Of a stretch of DNA of 64,000 nt, positions 35,201 to 42,203 are shown one piece after another. Source of the DNA: an uncultured Anaerolineae bacterium (GTDB lineage: Bacteria; Chloroflexota; Anaerolineae; J036; Brachytrichaceae); the NCBI GenBank assembly GCA_937927775.1, contig CALBEF010000030.1, forward strand, positions 1 through 64,000, written 5' to 3'. The position numbers and the translations under genes were made by a program. How positions within the stretch are numbered: position 1 is the stretch's first letter; each line of letters begins with the position of its first letter. A model generated the notes under the pieces. That model saw only the letters and a program-made list of their open reading frames with translations, was not told where the DNA came from and searched no databases.

Positions 35201-35952
35201 TTTTCGCCATGTCGGGTGCGCACTCGCGCGCCGGCGAGGAAGCACCCCTCAACATAGTGCACATACGCGCCCTCATCGACGATGATGAGCGTGCGCTCGA
35301 ACTGCCCCACGTTCTTCGCGTTGATGCGGAAGTAGGCTTGCAGCGGCAGGTCGATCTTCACCCCCGGCGGCACATAGATGAACGAGCCGCCCGACCACAC
35401 CGCGCTGTTCAACGCGGCAAACTTGTTGTCGGTGTAGGGAATCACCGTGCCGAAGTGCTCGCGGAACAATTCCGGGTGCTCGCGCAGGCCGGAGTCGGTA
35501 TCCAGGAAGATCACGCCCTTCTCGGCCAGGTCTTTGGCCAGGTTGTGATAGATCACTTCCGACTCGTACTGCGCACCAACGCCGGCCAGATACTTCTTCT
35601 CGGCTTCCGGGATGCCCAGTCGGTCATACGTGTTCCTGATCTCCGCCGGCAATTCATCCCACGATTCGGCCTGCTCATCAGTCGGTTTGATGTAGTAGAA
35701 GATGTTGTCGAACTGAATGTCTTTCAGCGCCGGCCCGCCCCAGTTTGGCATCGGCTTCGACTCAAATGACTCGAGCGACTTGAGCCGGAACTCCGTCATC
35801 CATTGCGGCTCCTGCTTCATCCAGGAGATCTCCTTGACGATCTCGGCATCCAGGCCCCGGCGGCTCTTGAAGGTGTAATTTTCAGCCTCGTGAAAGCCGT
35901 ACTTCTCCGCATAGCTCTCATTGACATCGACTTGCGTTTTGGTTTCAGCCAT
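32209..35952 (-). CDS. sufB: Fe-S cluster assembly protein SufB interrupted by two inteins
   Basis: The ORF encodes 1247 residues. Removing residues 237-605 and 668-1074 leaves a 471-residue SufB of normal length. N-extein: WSGGSFIYVPPGVKIDLPLQ and DEGAYVHYVEG. Middle: CTAPIYSSDSLHSAVVEI. C-extein: KYPAVYLMGPGAHGEILSIA and IGHEASVSKIGEEQLFYAMS. The first intein sits directly before the Cys of the conserved EGCTAP motif, the second after WVDGNLG before Ser. SufB is the main scaffold for Fe-S cluster assembly, so splicing should be needed for function. The gene lies between sufC and sufD on one transcript. Confidence 0.95.
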   Translation of the reverse strand: MAETKTQVDVNESYAEKYGFHEAENYTFKSRRGLDAEIVKEISWMKQEPQWMTEFRLKSLESFESKPMPNWGGPALKDIQFDNIFYYIKPTDEQAESWDELPAEIRNTYDRLGIPEAEKKYLAGVGAQYESEVIYHNLAKDLAEKGVIFLDTDSGLREHPELFREHFGTVIPYTDNKFAALNSAVWSGGSFIYVPPGVKIDLPLQAYFRINAKNVGQFERTLIIVDEGAYVHYVEGCFLAGARVRTRHGEKPIEQIQVGDEVLTHKGRYRRVYHTMKRPYRGTIYNIRYFGDSRQTLRVTEEHPLLVVRRERAHSRNASFKSEWLTASEVKPGDYLAIPVPQTEDAPTLAQRTLTVPVGRGRHAPAQRDVSLPLEPDFFRLLGYFHAEGHVDQEHYLSFSFNVAEREYLDDTRNLIQQYFGKTPIENKPRQNGQTLVVCSTEMARTFAREFGATVYDKRVPEFVRTAPTAQLTQWVRGMWRGDGSYDPHKNMFRFNTISAELAYAFRDALLRLQIPASVNYQLRAAPRQPIYAVVISSPWNSRFGEIVGRAAPDGALSGSPFHIDGQYMYVPIRSIEIEEMDTTVYNFSVEEDESYVCEGVVSHNCTAPIYSSDSLHSAVVEIIVKKGGRCRYTTIQNWSTNVYNLVTKRAVAYEGATMEWVDGNLGCLAEGSTVTTPDGLRTIESLNVGDKVLSYDERAGKLCFRRVVAKRFSGYQPVHTVSVGERKLRVTANHPFYSYGYDASAPKKLGRYRLAYVRADQLKQAIIPRVSLDYGAPRALQLPALTTAFNSSNQYAPELSMMRARDSRLGEVAETTDDIMWLFGYWVGDGNIDAQPGKTDGVVRWAKVGFSTPPADRARDRLMGAMTALIDAKPTERADGNHLAWSSKELAELFTLNGFTGGAAEKRVPAWVWSLPESQRLSFIAGYLDADGYMLADRRFVLKSVNRALLEDVASLLVTLGITSRLHTEFDQPRTVTIQGIECTAHGAYRLSFPLDERLVARVSSRLGEEARKLAPPKLRHHRTVGRSQIELPESVEIVDVTVSEPSAEAVPTWDIEVEDTGNFVSQGFIVHNSKLTMKYPAVYLMGPGAHGEILSIAFAGKGQHQDAGGKVVHAAPNTTSKIVSKSISKNGGRASYRGLLKVYKDAHGSRSNVVCDALLLDEHSRSDTYPYIEVDNDDVTIGHEASVSKIGEEQLFYAMSRGLSEEEASTMVVSGFIEPLVKELPMEYAVEMNRLIALQMEGTVG
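32731..33951 (-). mobile_element. SufB intein 2 (407 residues, LAGLIDADG endonuclease)
   Basis: SufB residues 668-1074. The splice block A is CLAEGSTVTTPDG, block B LRVTANHPFY, and the C-terminal blocks end NFVSQGFIVHN with Ser as the +1 residue. Homing-endonuclease motifs LFGYWVGDGNID and FIAGYLDADGYM retain their acidic residues, so it may still be able to home. It is in frame, with no stop. Coordinates were checked against the codons at both junctions. Confidence 0.93.
34138..35244 (-). mobile_element. SufB intein 1 (369 residues, LAGLIDADG endonuclease)
   Basis: SufB residues 237-605. The intein starts CFLAGARVRTRHGEKPIEQI, has block B LRVTEEHPLLVV and ends DESYVCEGVVSHN; the next extein residue is Cys. 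Endonuclease motifs are LLGYFHAEGHV and VRGMWRGDGSYD, with Glu and Asp at the catalytic places. It shows little similarity to intein 2 outside the splicing blocks, so the two appear to be separate acquisitions. Confidence 0.93.
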
Positions 35953-35989
35953 CTCACTTATCCTTGTGAATCAGGTTGGTCAGGTTAAC

Positions 35990-36034
35990 CTTACGAATCT
36001 TCCCAACCTTACGAACTTTCCGAACCTTAAAAAC
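35990..36034 (-). repeat. 9-bp tandem repeats in the sufC-sufB spacer
   Basis: Plus-strand units are CTTACGAAT, CTTCCCAAC, CTTACGAAC, TTTCCGAAC and CTTAAAAAC, the reverse complement of the GTTCGTAAG units after dnaN. The array covers the sufC stop codon. Next to it, oppositely oriented CAGGTTGGTCAGGTT meets it at a GGTTAACC palindrome. Confidence 0.8.
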
Positions 36035-36839
36035 TTGCCTGCTCCGGCTCGCGCAGCCAGTCGTAGCCCTTCTCTTCAAGGTGCAGCGCCAGATCCGGCC
36101 CGCCCTCTTCCACGATGCGCCCGTCGATCAGCACATGCACGAACTGCGGCTTGATGTAGTTCAACAGGCGCTGATAGTGTGTGATGACCAGCACGCTCAT
36201 CTGCGGGTCTTTGTCGTGCAGCGTGTTGACGCCTTCGCTGACGATGCGCAGCGCGTCGATGTCCAGGCCGGAGTCGGTTTCGTCCAGCACGGCGATCTTC
36301 GGCTTGAGCATCGCCATCTGCAAAACCTCGGCGCGCTTCTTTTCGCCGCCGCTGAACCCTTCGTTCAGATAGCGGCCGGCGAAAGACTCATCGACCTTCA
36401 GAACGCGCATGGCTTCGCGCAGTTGTTTGCGAAACTCCGGGATCGGCATGCCTTTCACGTCAGAGGGCAGCACGCCGCCGTTGCGCGCCGCCGCTTCGGC
36501 TTTGATGCGCGCGTTCAACGCTGTGCGCAGGAAGTTGGCCACAGTCACACCCGGGATGGCGACCGGGTACTGGAAGGCCAGGAACAGGCCGGCCCGGCTG
36601 CGCTCGTCCGCCTCCATCTCCAGCACATTCTGACCGTTGAAGACCACTTCGCCTTCAGTTACCTCGTAAGCCGGATGTCCCATGAGCGTGTAGGCGAGCG
36701 TGCTCTTGCCCGAGCCATTTGGCCCCATGATGGCGTGAATCTCGCCCTGATTCATGCTCAGGTTCAAGCCTTTCAGGATGGGCTTGCCCTCGATGCTGAC
36801 GTGCAGATTGCGTATTTCAAACCACTTTGCTGTGTCCAC
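36027..36839 (-). CDS. sufC: Fe-S assembly ATPase SufC
   Basis: The 270-residue ABC-type ATPase powers the SufBCD scaffold. Walker A is GPNGSGKST, the signature [14 protein letters not shown], Walker [13 protein letters not shown], and the switch His is in [14 protein letters not shown] 36839 ([14 protein letters not shown]) is chosen; AGAGGAA lies 6 nt upstream, whereas the track start at 36917 would precede the -10 promoter box only marginally. It is first in the sufCBD operon, under the promoter at 36902-36930. Confidence 0.93.
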   Translation of the reverse strand: MDTAKWFEIRNLHVSIEGKPILKGLNLSMNQGEIHAIMGPNGSGKSTLAYTLMGHPAYEVTEGEVVFNGQNVLEMEADERSRAGLFLAFQYPVAIPGVTVANFLRTALNARIKAEAAARNGGVLPSDVKGMPIPEFRKQLREAMRVLKVDESFAGRYLNEGFSGGEKKRAEVLQMAMLKPKIAVLDETDSGLDIDALRIVSEGVNTLHDKDPQMSVLVITHYQRLLNYIKPQFVHVLIDGRIVEEGGPDLALHLEEKGYDWLREPEQASF

Positions 36840-36901
36840 GTGTATTCCTCTCGATTGCCGGCCTGGGCTGCGCCGGAAGATTCTGTACTCTCTGATCCGG
36901 C

Positions 36902-36930
36902 AGTATAGCCGCGTCACCCGGTGCTGTCAA
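36902..36930 (-). promoter_or_regulatory. Sigma70-type promoter of sufCBD
   Basis: On the minus strand TTGACA (36925-36930), a 17-bp spacer and TATACT (36902-36907) form a near-consensus promoter. The start point would be ~36895, giving a ~55-nt leader before the sufC GTG. An ATCACCATGAT partial palindrome lies just upstream of the -35. No nearby Rrf2/SufR-type gene was found. Confidence 0.8.
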
Positions 36931-37065
36931 TATTTATCATGGTGATCTGTTTTATTATTCTGCCTCAGATGGCTGAGCGCAGGATGAGAAAACGGGGCAA
37001 GCGCAGATTTGCGCGTCGAGCGCAGGGGAGACGGTCAATGTGCGCCGGCAGGGGAGGGCCGTCAA

Positions 37066-37356
37066 TCAGCCGGCGATGTCTTCAAGAAAACGGCGCGCGC
37101 CATCGAGCAGAACGTCTTCGCTCTCCGGCGCAAACGGCGCGGGGTGGTTGCACCATACGTTGCCCAGCTCGACCTCGCAGCCGCCTTCCAGGATTTGCCG
37201 GCGCGTGGACAGACAGGCTGCCACGTCGTTGGTGTACCCCACCGGCACAACGACCTGGCCGGCCAACAGGCGCTTGAGCTGCAACCCGTATTCCACGCTG
37301 ACCTCTGCGCCGATTCCAGGCAGCGTGAGCGTGTCGGCCAGTCGCCAGGCGGTTCG
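37066..37356 (-). pseudogene. 3' fragment of a neutral/alkaline ceramidase-like gene
   Basis: An open stretch of ~96 codons reads LPGIGAEVSVEYGLQLKRLL, VVVPVGYTNDVAACLSTRRQ and ends EDVLLDGARRFLEDIAG. From memory this resembles the C-terminal part of bacterial ceramidase-like hydrolases (a PGE-VEYGL strand followed by GYTNDV). It is closed upstream by an in-frame TGA at 37357-37359 and has no start. The rest of the gene (several hundred codons) is missing. It abuts, head to head, the GntR gene that has also lost its start. Confidence 0.55.
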
Positions 37357-38096
37357 TCATCGATCCGCACAGCGCCGCGCCGCTGTAAAGCCTGATTGCC
37401 CAGAACATCCGCGATCTGATCGTCCAGCAGAAGCTGAAGCCGGATGAAGCGTTGCCTTCCGAATGGGAACTGAGCGCGTACTACGGAGCCAGCCGGCTGA
37501 CCGTGCGGCGCGCGCTGGACAGCTTGAGCCGCGAGGGCTGGGTGCGGCGACGGCACGGTGTCGGCACATTTGTCGCCAATCCCAGAACAACTCAGATTGC
37601 GCCCGGCAAACTCAGCTTTACCCGCCAGATGCTGGCCATCGGCCGCTCGCCCGCCAGCCAGACAGTCAACGTTGAAGTCATCCCCGCCGCGCCCGATGTC
37701 GCTGCCCGGCTCAAGATCAAGCCGGAGACACCGGTAGTCTCGATCACGCGCCTGCGTCTGGCCGATGGCGATCCGATCATGCTGGAAACCGCGATGCTGC
37801 CGGCGGAACGTTTTCCCAGCCTCGAGAACATGGACAACTGGACGCGCGGCTCGCTCTACGAAACGCTGGAAACGCGCTACAGCACCAAAGTGACCCTGAT
37901 GGATCAAACCCTTGAACCAATCCTGCTGGATGAGAAAGACGCCCTGTTGTTGCGCGCCCGTCCAAACAGCCCGGCCATTTACAGCGAGGTCGTGTCTTAC
38001 GCCGAGGATGGTTCGCCCATCGAGTATTCGTGGTCTGTCACACCGGGTGAGCGCTCACGGTTTTTCTTCAGCTTCCAGCGATCCGAGCAGGTGTAA
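37357..38096 (+). pseudogene. GntR/HutC-family regulator broken at its N-terminus
   Basis: The frame IDPHSAAPL-TAA-SLIAQNIRDLIVQQ, then ALPSEWELSAYYGASRLTVR, encodes a GntR winged helix followed by a UTRA ligand-binding domain (residues to RFFFSFQRSEQV). Two defects are visible: no start codon before IDPHS, and an in-frame TAA at 37386-37388 exactly where GntR proteins have the Tyr of a PLY motif. The track start (TTG 37452) would omit the first DNA-binding helix. Ligands of UTRA regulators are usually sugars or amino acids; here the ligand is unknown. Confidence 0.65.
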
Positions 38097-38144
38097 TCCA
38101 CTGTGACCCTCCCCAGGCGCCAAACCTGCGCGGGCAGCGCCTGC

Positions 38145-39197
38145 TCAGCGTGAACCCTCGCGCAGGGTGTCGATTGACTCATCCGATCCGGCGCTGCGTT
38201 GCCGCCCCGACAACAACGCCAGTGTGATAATGACGCCGGCCATCACGACGCCCAGCGTCACCAGTTTGAGCAGCGGCGGCTGCGCAACGAGTGCCACCAC
38301 TCCGAAGGCCAGGCAAACCGTCGCATACAACGCCACAATCCGGCGCGCGCTCCACCCGGCATCGGCCAGCCGGAAATGCAAATGCCCCCGATCCCCCTGA
38401 AAAGGGCTTTTGCCGCGCCGGGCGCGATCGATGACCTGCCAAACCACGTCGGCGATGGGCAGGCCCATCACCAGCAACAACAGCGCCACCTTTGCGCCGG
38501 CGATGATCCCCAGGCACGCCAGCGTGAAGCCCAGGTACTGCGCCCCGCTGCCCAGGAAGATGCGCGCCGGCTGAACGTTGAACACCAGAAATCCCAGCAG
38601 CGCGCCGGCCAGCGCAATCGGCAACAATGCCACGCTGTATTGCCCTTCGCGCAGCATGTGAATGGCGGTCACGCTGGCTGCAATCAGCGACACCGTAGCC
38701 GCCAGTCCATCCACGCCATCCAGGAAGTTCACCGTGTTCATCATGCCCACGAACCAGAAGGCGCTTATGGCGATCACCTGCCAGCCGGGCAACACCTGCT
38801 CCTGCCCGATGAACGGATTGTGAAAACGCTCGATGAAGATGAGATGCGCGATCGCGATCGCCGCGCCAAGCCCCTGGGCGATGAACTGCGGCCCGGCGCG
38901 CAGCTCGAACCGGTCGTCGAGCAGGCCGGCCACAAAGATCACTGCGCTGCCCAACAGCAGGCCGGCCAGCCGCGCGCCTTCCTGCGGATCGAGTGTGGGC
39001 ACGCCGAATGTCTGGCTGAGCAGCGCAGCGCCGATGAATGCGCCGAACAACGGCACGGCCCCCAGCCGCGACGTGACCCGGCGATGTTTGCGCCGGCCGC
39101 CCGGCCTGTCAGCGATGCCGAGCTTCAGGCCGAGTTGGATCGCCGCCGGCGTCAGCGCAAGCGCCAGCGCAAGCGCGATGGCAAAGGTTGCGGCCAT
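38145..39197 (-). CDS. Polyprenyl-phosphate sugar-1-phosphate transferase (WecA/TagO-like)
   Basis: The 350-residue polytopic membrane protein starts at MAATFAIALALALALTP (39197). Motifs of the MraY/WecA family are present: FVAGLLDDRFELRAGPQF, MNTVNFLDGVDGLAA, FNVQPARIFLGSGAQYLGFT and GKSPFQGDRGHLHFRLADAG. It would attach HexNAc-1-phosphate to undecaprenyl phosphate, the first step of wall polymer or O-glycan synthesis. It is divergent from the DUF2085 gene, with a shared ~50-bp promoter region. Confidence 0.88.
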   Translation of the reverse strand: MAATFAIALALALALTPAAIQLGLKLGIADRPGGRRKHRRVTSRLGAVPLFGAFIGAALLSQTFGVPTLDPQEGARLAGLLLGSAVIFVAGLLDDRFELRAGPQFIAQGLGAAIAIAHLIFIERFHNPFIGQEQVLPGWQVIAISAFWFVGMMNTVNFLDGVDGLAATVSLIAASVTAIHMLREGQYSVALLPIALAGALLGFLVFNVQPARIFLGSGAQYLGFTLACLGIIAGAKVALLLLVMGLPIADVVWQVIDRARRGKSPFQGDRGHLHFRLADAGWSARRIVALYATVCLAFGVVALVAQPPLLKLVTLGVVMAGVIITLALLSGRQRSAGSDESIDTLREGSR

Positions 39198-39238
39198 GGC
39201 TGGAACGGGCACACCGCGATTGTAACCGCCGGCACGGA

Positions 39239-39244
39239 TATAAT
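39239..39244 (+). promoter_or_regulatory. -10 box 6 nt before the DUF2085 gene
   Basis: TATAAT (39239-39244) lies exactly 6 nt before GTG 39251, again a leaderless arrangement. Confidence 0.5.
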
Positions 39245-39250
39245 CGCCGC

Positions 39251-39961
39251 GTGCAGCGTGAACCCTCTGGCGAGTCGCGGCGCCCATCGCGTTTCGTTTC
39301 CGCCCTCAACCAGTTTGGCGACGCGTTTCGCCGGCACTGGCTGGCGATGATCGTCGGCATGTTGCTGGTGTATGTCGGCCTGCCGTTTCTCGCGCCGGTG
39401 TTGAAGAAGGCCGGCGCCGACGGCCTGGCGCAGGCCATCTATCAGCCCTATAAGTTCGTCTGTCACACCTACGCTTTTCGTTCGTTTTTCCTGTTCGGCG
39501 AGCAGGTAGTCTATGCGCGCGGCGAGGGCGAAGGCGAGTTCGAGCGCGCCACCGGCATCAACCCCATGACGCCGGCCGGCCTGTTCCAGGCGCGCGACTT
39601 TCAGGGCAATGAGCGCGTCGGCTACAAGGTGGCCCTGTGCCAGCGCGACATTGCCATCTACCTGAGCATTGCCGTCAACGGCATGATCTTTGCCGTTGTG
39701 CGACGCCGCGCCAGCCGGCCTATCCCCTGGCTCCTGTTCGTGCTGATCGGTGTGCTTCCGATTGGGCTGGATGGTTTCTCGCAGTTGCTCAGCCAGCCGC
39801 CGCTGGCGATTCTGCCGTTCCGCGAAAGCACCTGGCATCTGCGCGTGCTCACCGGCGCCCTGTTCGGCGTCGGTGTGGCCTGGCTGGCCTTCCCGTTGAT
39901 CGAAGCCAGTTTCGCCACCGAACCGCGCGTTCTTGATCCCCTCCCAAAACCCAATCCGTAG
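39251..39961 (+). CDS. DUF2085 membrane protein
   Basis: The 236-residue protein starts at GTG 39251 (VQREPSGESRR). It shows the DUF2085 pattern: a Cys-His in FVCHTYAFRSFFLFGEQ, a later VALCQRDIAIYLSIAV, and LDGFSQLLSQPP near the fourth membrane segment. About five transmembrane helices are predicted by eye. The conserved Cys and His residues suggest metal or redox chemistry, but the family function is unknown. It precedes the TlpA-like gene by 40 nt. Confidence 0.82.
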   Translation: MQREPSGESRRPSRFVSALNQFGDAFRRHWLAMIVGMLLVYVGLPFLAPVLKKAGADGLAQAIYQPYKFVCHTYAFRSFFLFGEQVVYARGEGEGEFERATGINPMTPAGLFQARDFQGNERVGYKVALCQRDIAIYLSIAVNGMIFAVVRRRASRPIPWLLFVLIGVLPIGLDGFSQLLSQPPLAILPFRESTWHLRVLTGALFGVGVAWLAFPLIEASFATEPRVLDPLPKPNP

Positions 39962-39973
39962 GACGCTCCAACC

Positions 39974-40001
39974 AATACGCAATACGCAATACGCAACACG
40001 C
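39974..40001 (+). repeat. Four tandem heptamers (AAYACGC) abutting the TlpA-like start codon
   Basis: AATACGC occurs three times and AACACGC once, and the last unit ends at the base before ATG 40002. There is therefore no room for a normal ribosome binding site. Confidence 0.9.
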
Positions 40002-40586
40002 ATGACTACCCCGCCCCCCCAACCCAGACGCCGCCCGGCATGGCCGATCCTGATTCTGGCCGGCATCGCTGCGCTGTTCGGCTTTGGCGCCGGCCTGTTG
40101 ATCGCCACCAGCGCCGGGCAGCCGGCCGCCCCCATCAGCTTGCCGGCTGCGCCCGTCATGCAGTTTCTGCGCGAAAACGAGCCTGCGCCGGACTTCGCGC
40201 TGCAGACCTTCGACGGCCAGACGGTGCGGCTCAGCGACTTCAAGGGCCGGCCCGTGCTCATCAACTTCTGGGCTTCGTGGTGCCCGCCCTGCAAAGAGGA
40301 AACGCCCGATCTCATCGCCGCCTACAACGAACTGAAAGAGGTCAATCCCGCCTTCATCGGCATCGGCACGCAGGATGACACCGGCAAGCTGAAGCAGTTT
40401 GCCGAGCAATACCAGGTTCCCTACCTGGTGGTGGAAGACCCGCTGGGCAAGGTGAGCAACCAGTATCGCGTGCTGGGTCTGCCCACCACTTTTCTGATTG
40501 ACAGAGATGGCATTCTGCGCAGGATTATCAACGGCGTTGTCACCCGCAACCAGATCATCACAGACATGCGGGGCCTGGCGCAGTGA
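40002..40586 (+). CDS. TlpA/ResA-like membrane-anchored thioredoxin
   Basis: The 194-residue protein has an N-terminal membrane anchor (PILILAGIAALFGFGAGLLI) and a thioredoxin-like domain with the redox motif WASWCPPCKEETP and the cis-proline region GLPTTFLIDRDG. It would reduce disulfides outside the membrane, for example in cytochrome c maturation. The ATG is directly preceded by the AAYACGC repeats; translation may be coupled to the DUF2085 gene 40 nt upstream or be leaderless. Confidence 0.9.
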   Translation: MTTPPPQPRRRPAWPILILAGIAALFGFGAGLLIATSAGQPAAPISLPAAPVMQFLRENEPAPDFALQTFDGQTVRLSDFKGRPVLINFWASWCPPCKEETPDLIAAYNELKEVNPAFIGIGTQDDTGKLKQFAEQYQVPYLVVEDPLGKVSNQYRVLGLPTTFLIDRDGILRRIINGVVTRNQIITDMRGLAQ

Positions 40587-40619
40587 CAGCCGCCCCATGC
40601 AACACACGGAGGTAGCACC

Positions 40620-41489
40620 ATGAGCGAAACACCCATCGTCCTCGGCGTCATCGGCGGGAGCGGACTCTACGCGATGCCCGGCCTGACCGACATTACCGAG
40701 CAGCGCATCCAGACGCCGTTTGGCGACCCCTCGGACGCCATTGTGATCGGTTCCCTGCGCGACAGGCGCGTCGCATTTCTGCCGCGCCATGGCCGGGGGC
40801 ACCGTTTCAGCCCCAGCGAAGTGCCCTATCGCGCCAACATGTACGCCATGAAGGCCCTTGGCGTTAAGCACATCGTCAGTGTCAGCGCGTGCGGCAGTCT
40901 GCGCGAACACATCAAGCCGCGCGACGTGGTTGTGCCCGATCAACTGGTGGACTTCACACGCGGTAAACGCGCGCTGTCGTTTTTCGAGGCCGGCTGGGTG
41001 GCGCATGTCTCCATGGCCGACCCGTACTCAAAGTCGCTCAGCGCGGCGCTGGTGAAGGCCGTGCGCGACGCCGGCGGCGCAGCCCACGCCGGCGGCACAT
41101 TTGTCACCATCGAAGGGCCGCGCTTCAGCACCAGAGCCGAGAGCGCCATGTTCCGCGCCTGGGGCTGCGACATCATCGGCATGACGGCTTCGCCCGAAGC
41201 GGCGCTGGCCCGCGAGGCGGAGATCGATCTGGCCGTCATGGCGCACGTCACCGATTACGACGTGTGGCATGAGTCGGAAGAGCCGGTCACTACCGAGATC
41301 GTCATCGAGCGGCTGAATGCCAACCTGGCGCTGGCGCAACAGGCCATTGCCAATGTCGTTGCTGTTGTTGAATCGCTGCCCCACGAGACCGAGGGGTGCA
41401 TGCGCTATGCGACCATCAGCGCCGCCGAGCGTATTCCACAATCGGCCCGTGAGCGGCTATCATTGCTGATGGGTAAATACCTGCTCTGA
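40620..41489 (+). CDS. mtnP: S-methyl-5'-thioadenosine phosphorylase (MTAP/PNP family)
   Basis: The 289-residue protein has the phosphate-binding start VIGGSGLYAMPGL, FLPRHGRGHRFSPSEVPYRA, SACGSLREHIKPRD and the nucleoside-site segment IEGPRFSTRAESAMFRAWG plus MTASPEAALAREAEI. It cleaves methylthioadenosine to adenine and methylthioribose 1-phosphate in methionine salvage. ATG 40620 has ACGGAGGTAG ~9 nt upstream. Substrate choice between MTA, inosine and guanosine within the family is judged likely MTA from the length and motifs. Confidence 0.88.
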   Translation: MSETPIVLGVIGGSGLYAMPGLTDITEQRIQTPFGDPSDAIVIGSLRDRRVAFLPRHGRGHRFSPSEVPYRANMYAMKALGVKHIVSVSACGSLREHIKPRDVVVPDQLVDFTRGKRALSFFEAGWVAHVSMADPYSKSLSAALVKAVRDAGGAAHAGGTFVTIEGPRFSTRAESAMFRAWGCDIIGMTASPEAALAREAEIDLAVMAHVTDYDVWHESEEPVTTEIVIERLNANLALAQQAIANVVAVVESLPHETEGCMRYATISAAERIPQSARERLSLLMGKYLL

Positions 41490-41561
41490 TAGTTCGTCAA
41501 GGGATTTGATAAGTTGAGCGAGGATGTCTCCGCCCGCGCGGGGATGATGGAGAAAACGTCG

Positions 41562-41579
41562 TTCCCGCGCAAGCGGGAG
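41562..41579. repeat. Short CCCGC-GCAA-GCGGG hairpin in a repeat-like segment
   Basis: TTCCCGCGCAAGCGGGAG lies in the 198-bp gap after mtnP and resembles fragments of widespread intergenic palindromes. A second GC-rich string (CGCCCGCGCGGGGATG) is just upstream. No gene is seen in this gap. Confidence 0.5.
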
Positions 41580-41687
41580 TCCAGTCCACTCACATGCGCG
41601 CGGTCCGCGACGCAGGCCGTCATGTTGCAGTTGACGAACTGCTGCGAGCTTCCGCGATAATTCGCTGCAAAAAAGGAGTTGCACGCC

Positions 41688-42203
41688 ATGCAAACGCCTG
41701 TTCGCTCCAAACCGTCCGCGCCAGCCGCGTTGTGGGCGCTGGCGCTCGTTTCTTTGCTGTTCAATGTTGCGCTGGTCGCGCTGGTGGTTGTGGCGGTGAT
41801 ATCAGCGCGCCAGTTCGCCGCCGACACCGCCGACGCGCTCGTTGCTCTGGGGAATCAGGACATCAATTACACCTTTCGTCTGAATCAGACCGTGCCGGTG
41901 AGCGCCGAGGTGCCATTTGCGCAGAGCTTTGTCGTGCCGATTCGCCAATCCATCGATATCAACACAGTGGTGGCGATTTCGCGCGAATTGCCGGTCATCG
42001 GCGTGATCGATCTCGACGTGCCGATTCAGACCTCCATCCCCGTCAGCCTGTCGGTGCCTGTCGCCATCAGTCAAACTTTTCCCGTCAACGCCGACGTGCC
42101 GCTGAATCTGGAGATTCCGATCAGCATTCGGGTCAACGAGACGCCGCTGAAAGCGACCATCGATTCGGCGGTGCGCTCGCTCAACATGTTCGCGGGTCGC
42201 TGA
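41688..42203 (+). CDS. Membrane-anchored protein with repetitive Val-Pro strands
   Basis: The 171-residue protein starts at ATG 41688, with AAAAGGAG 9 nt upstream. It has one N-terminal transmembrane segment (LVSLLFNVALVALVVVAVIS). The outer part is a run of short alternating strands built on Val/Ile-Pro (TVPVSAEVPFAQSFVVP, SIPVSLSVPVAISQTFPV, DVPLNLEIPISIRV). No family is recognised. The pattern suggests a beta-rich extracytoplasmic domain. The last 23 nt overlap the convergent dehydrogenase gene. Confidence 0.7.
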   Translation: MQTPVRSKPSAPAALWALALVSLLFNVALVALVVVAVISARQFAADTADALVALGNQDINYTFRLNQTVPVSAEVPFAQSFVVPIRQSIDINTVVAISRELPVIGVIDLDVPIQTSIPVSLSVPVAISQTFPVNADVPLNLEIPISIRVNETPLKATIDSAVRSLNMFAGR

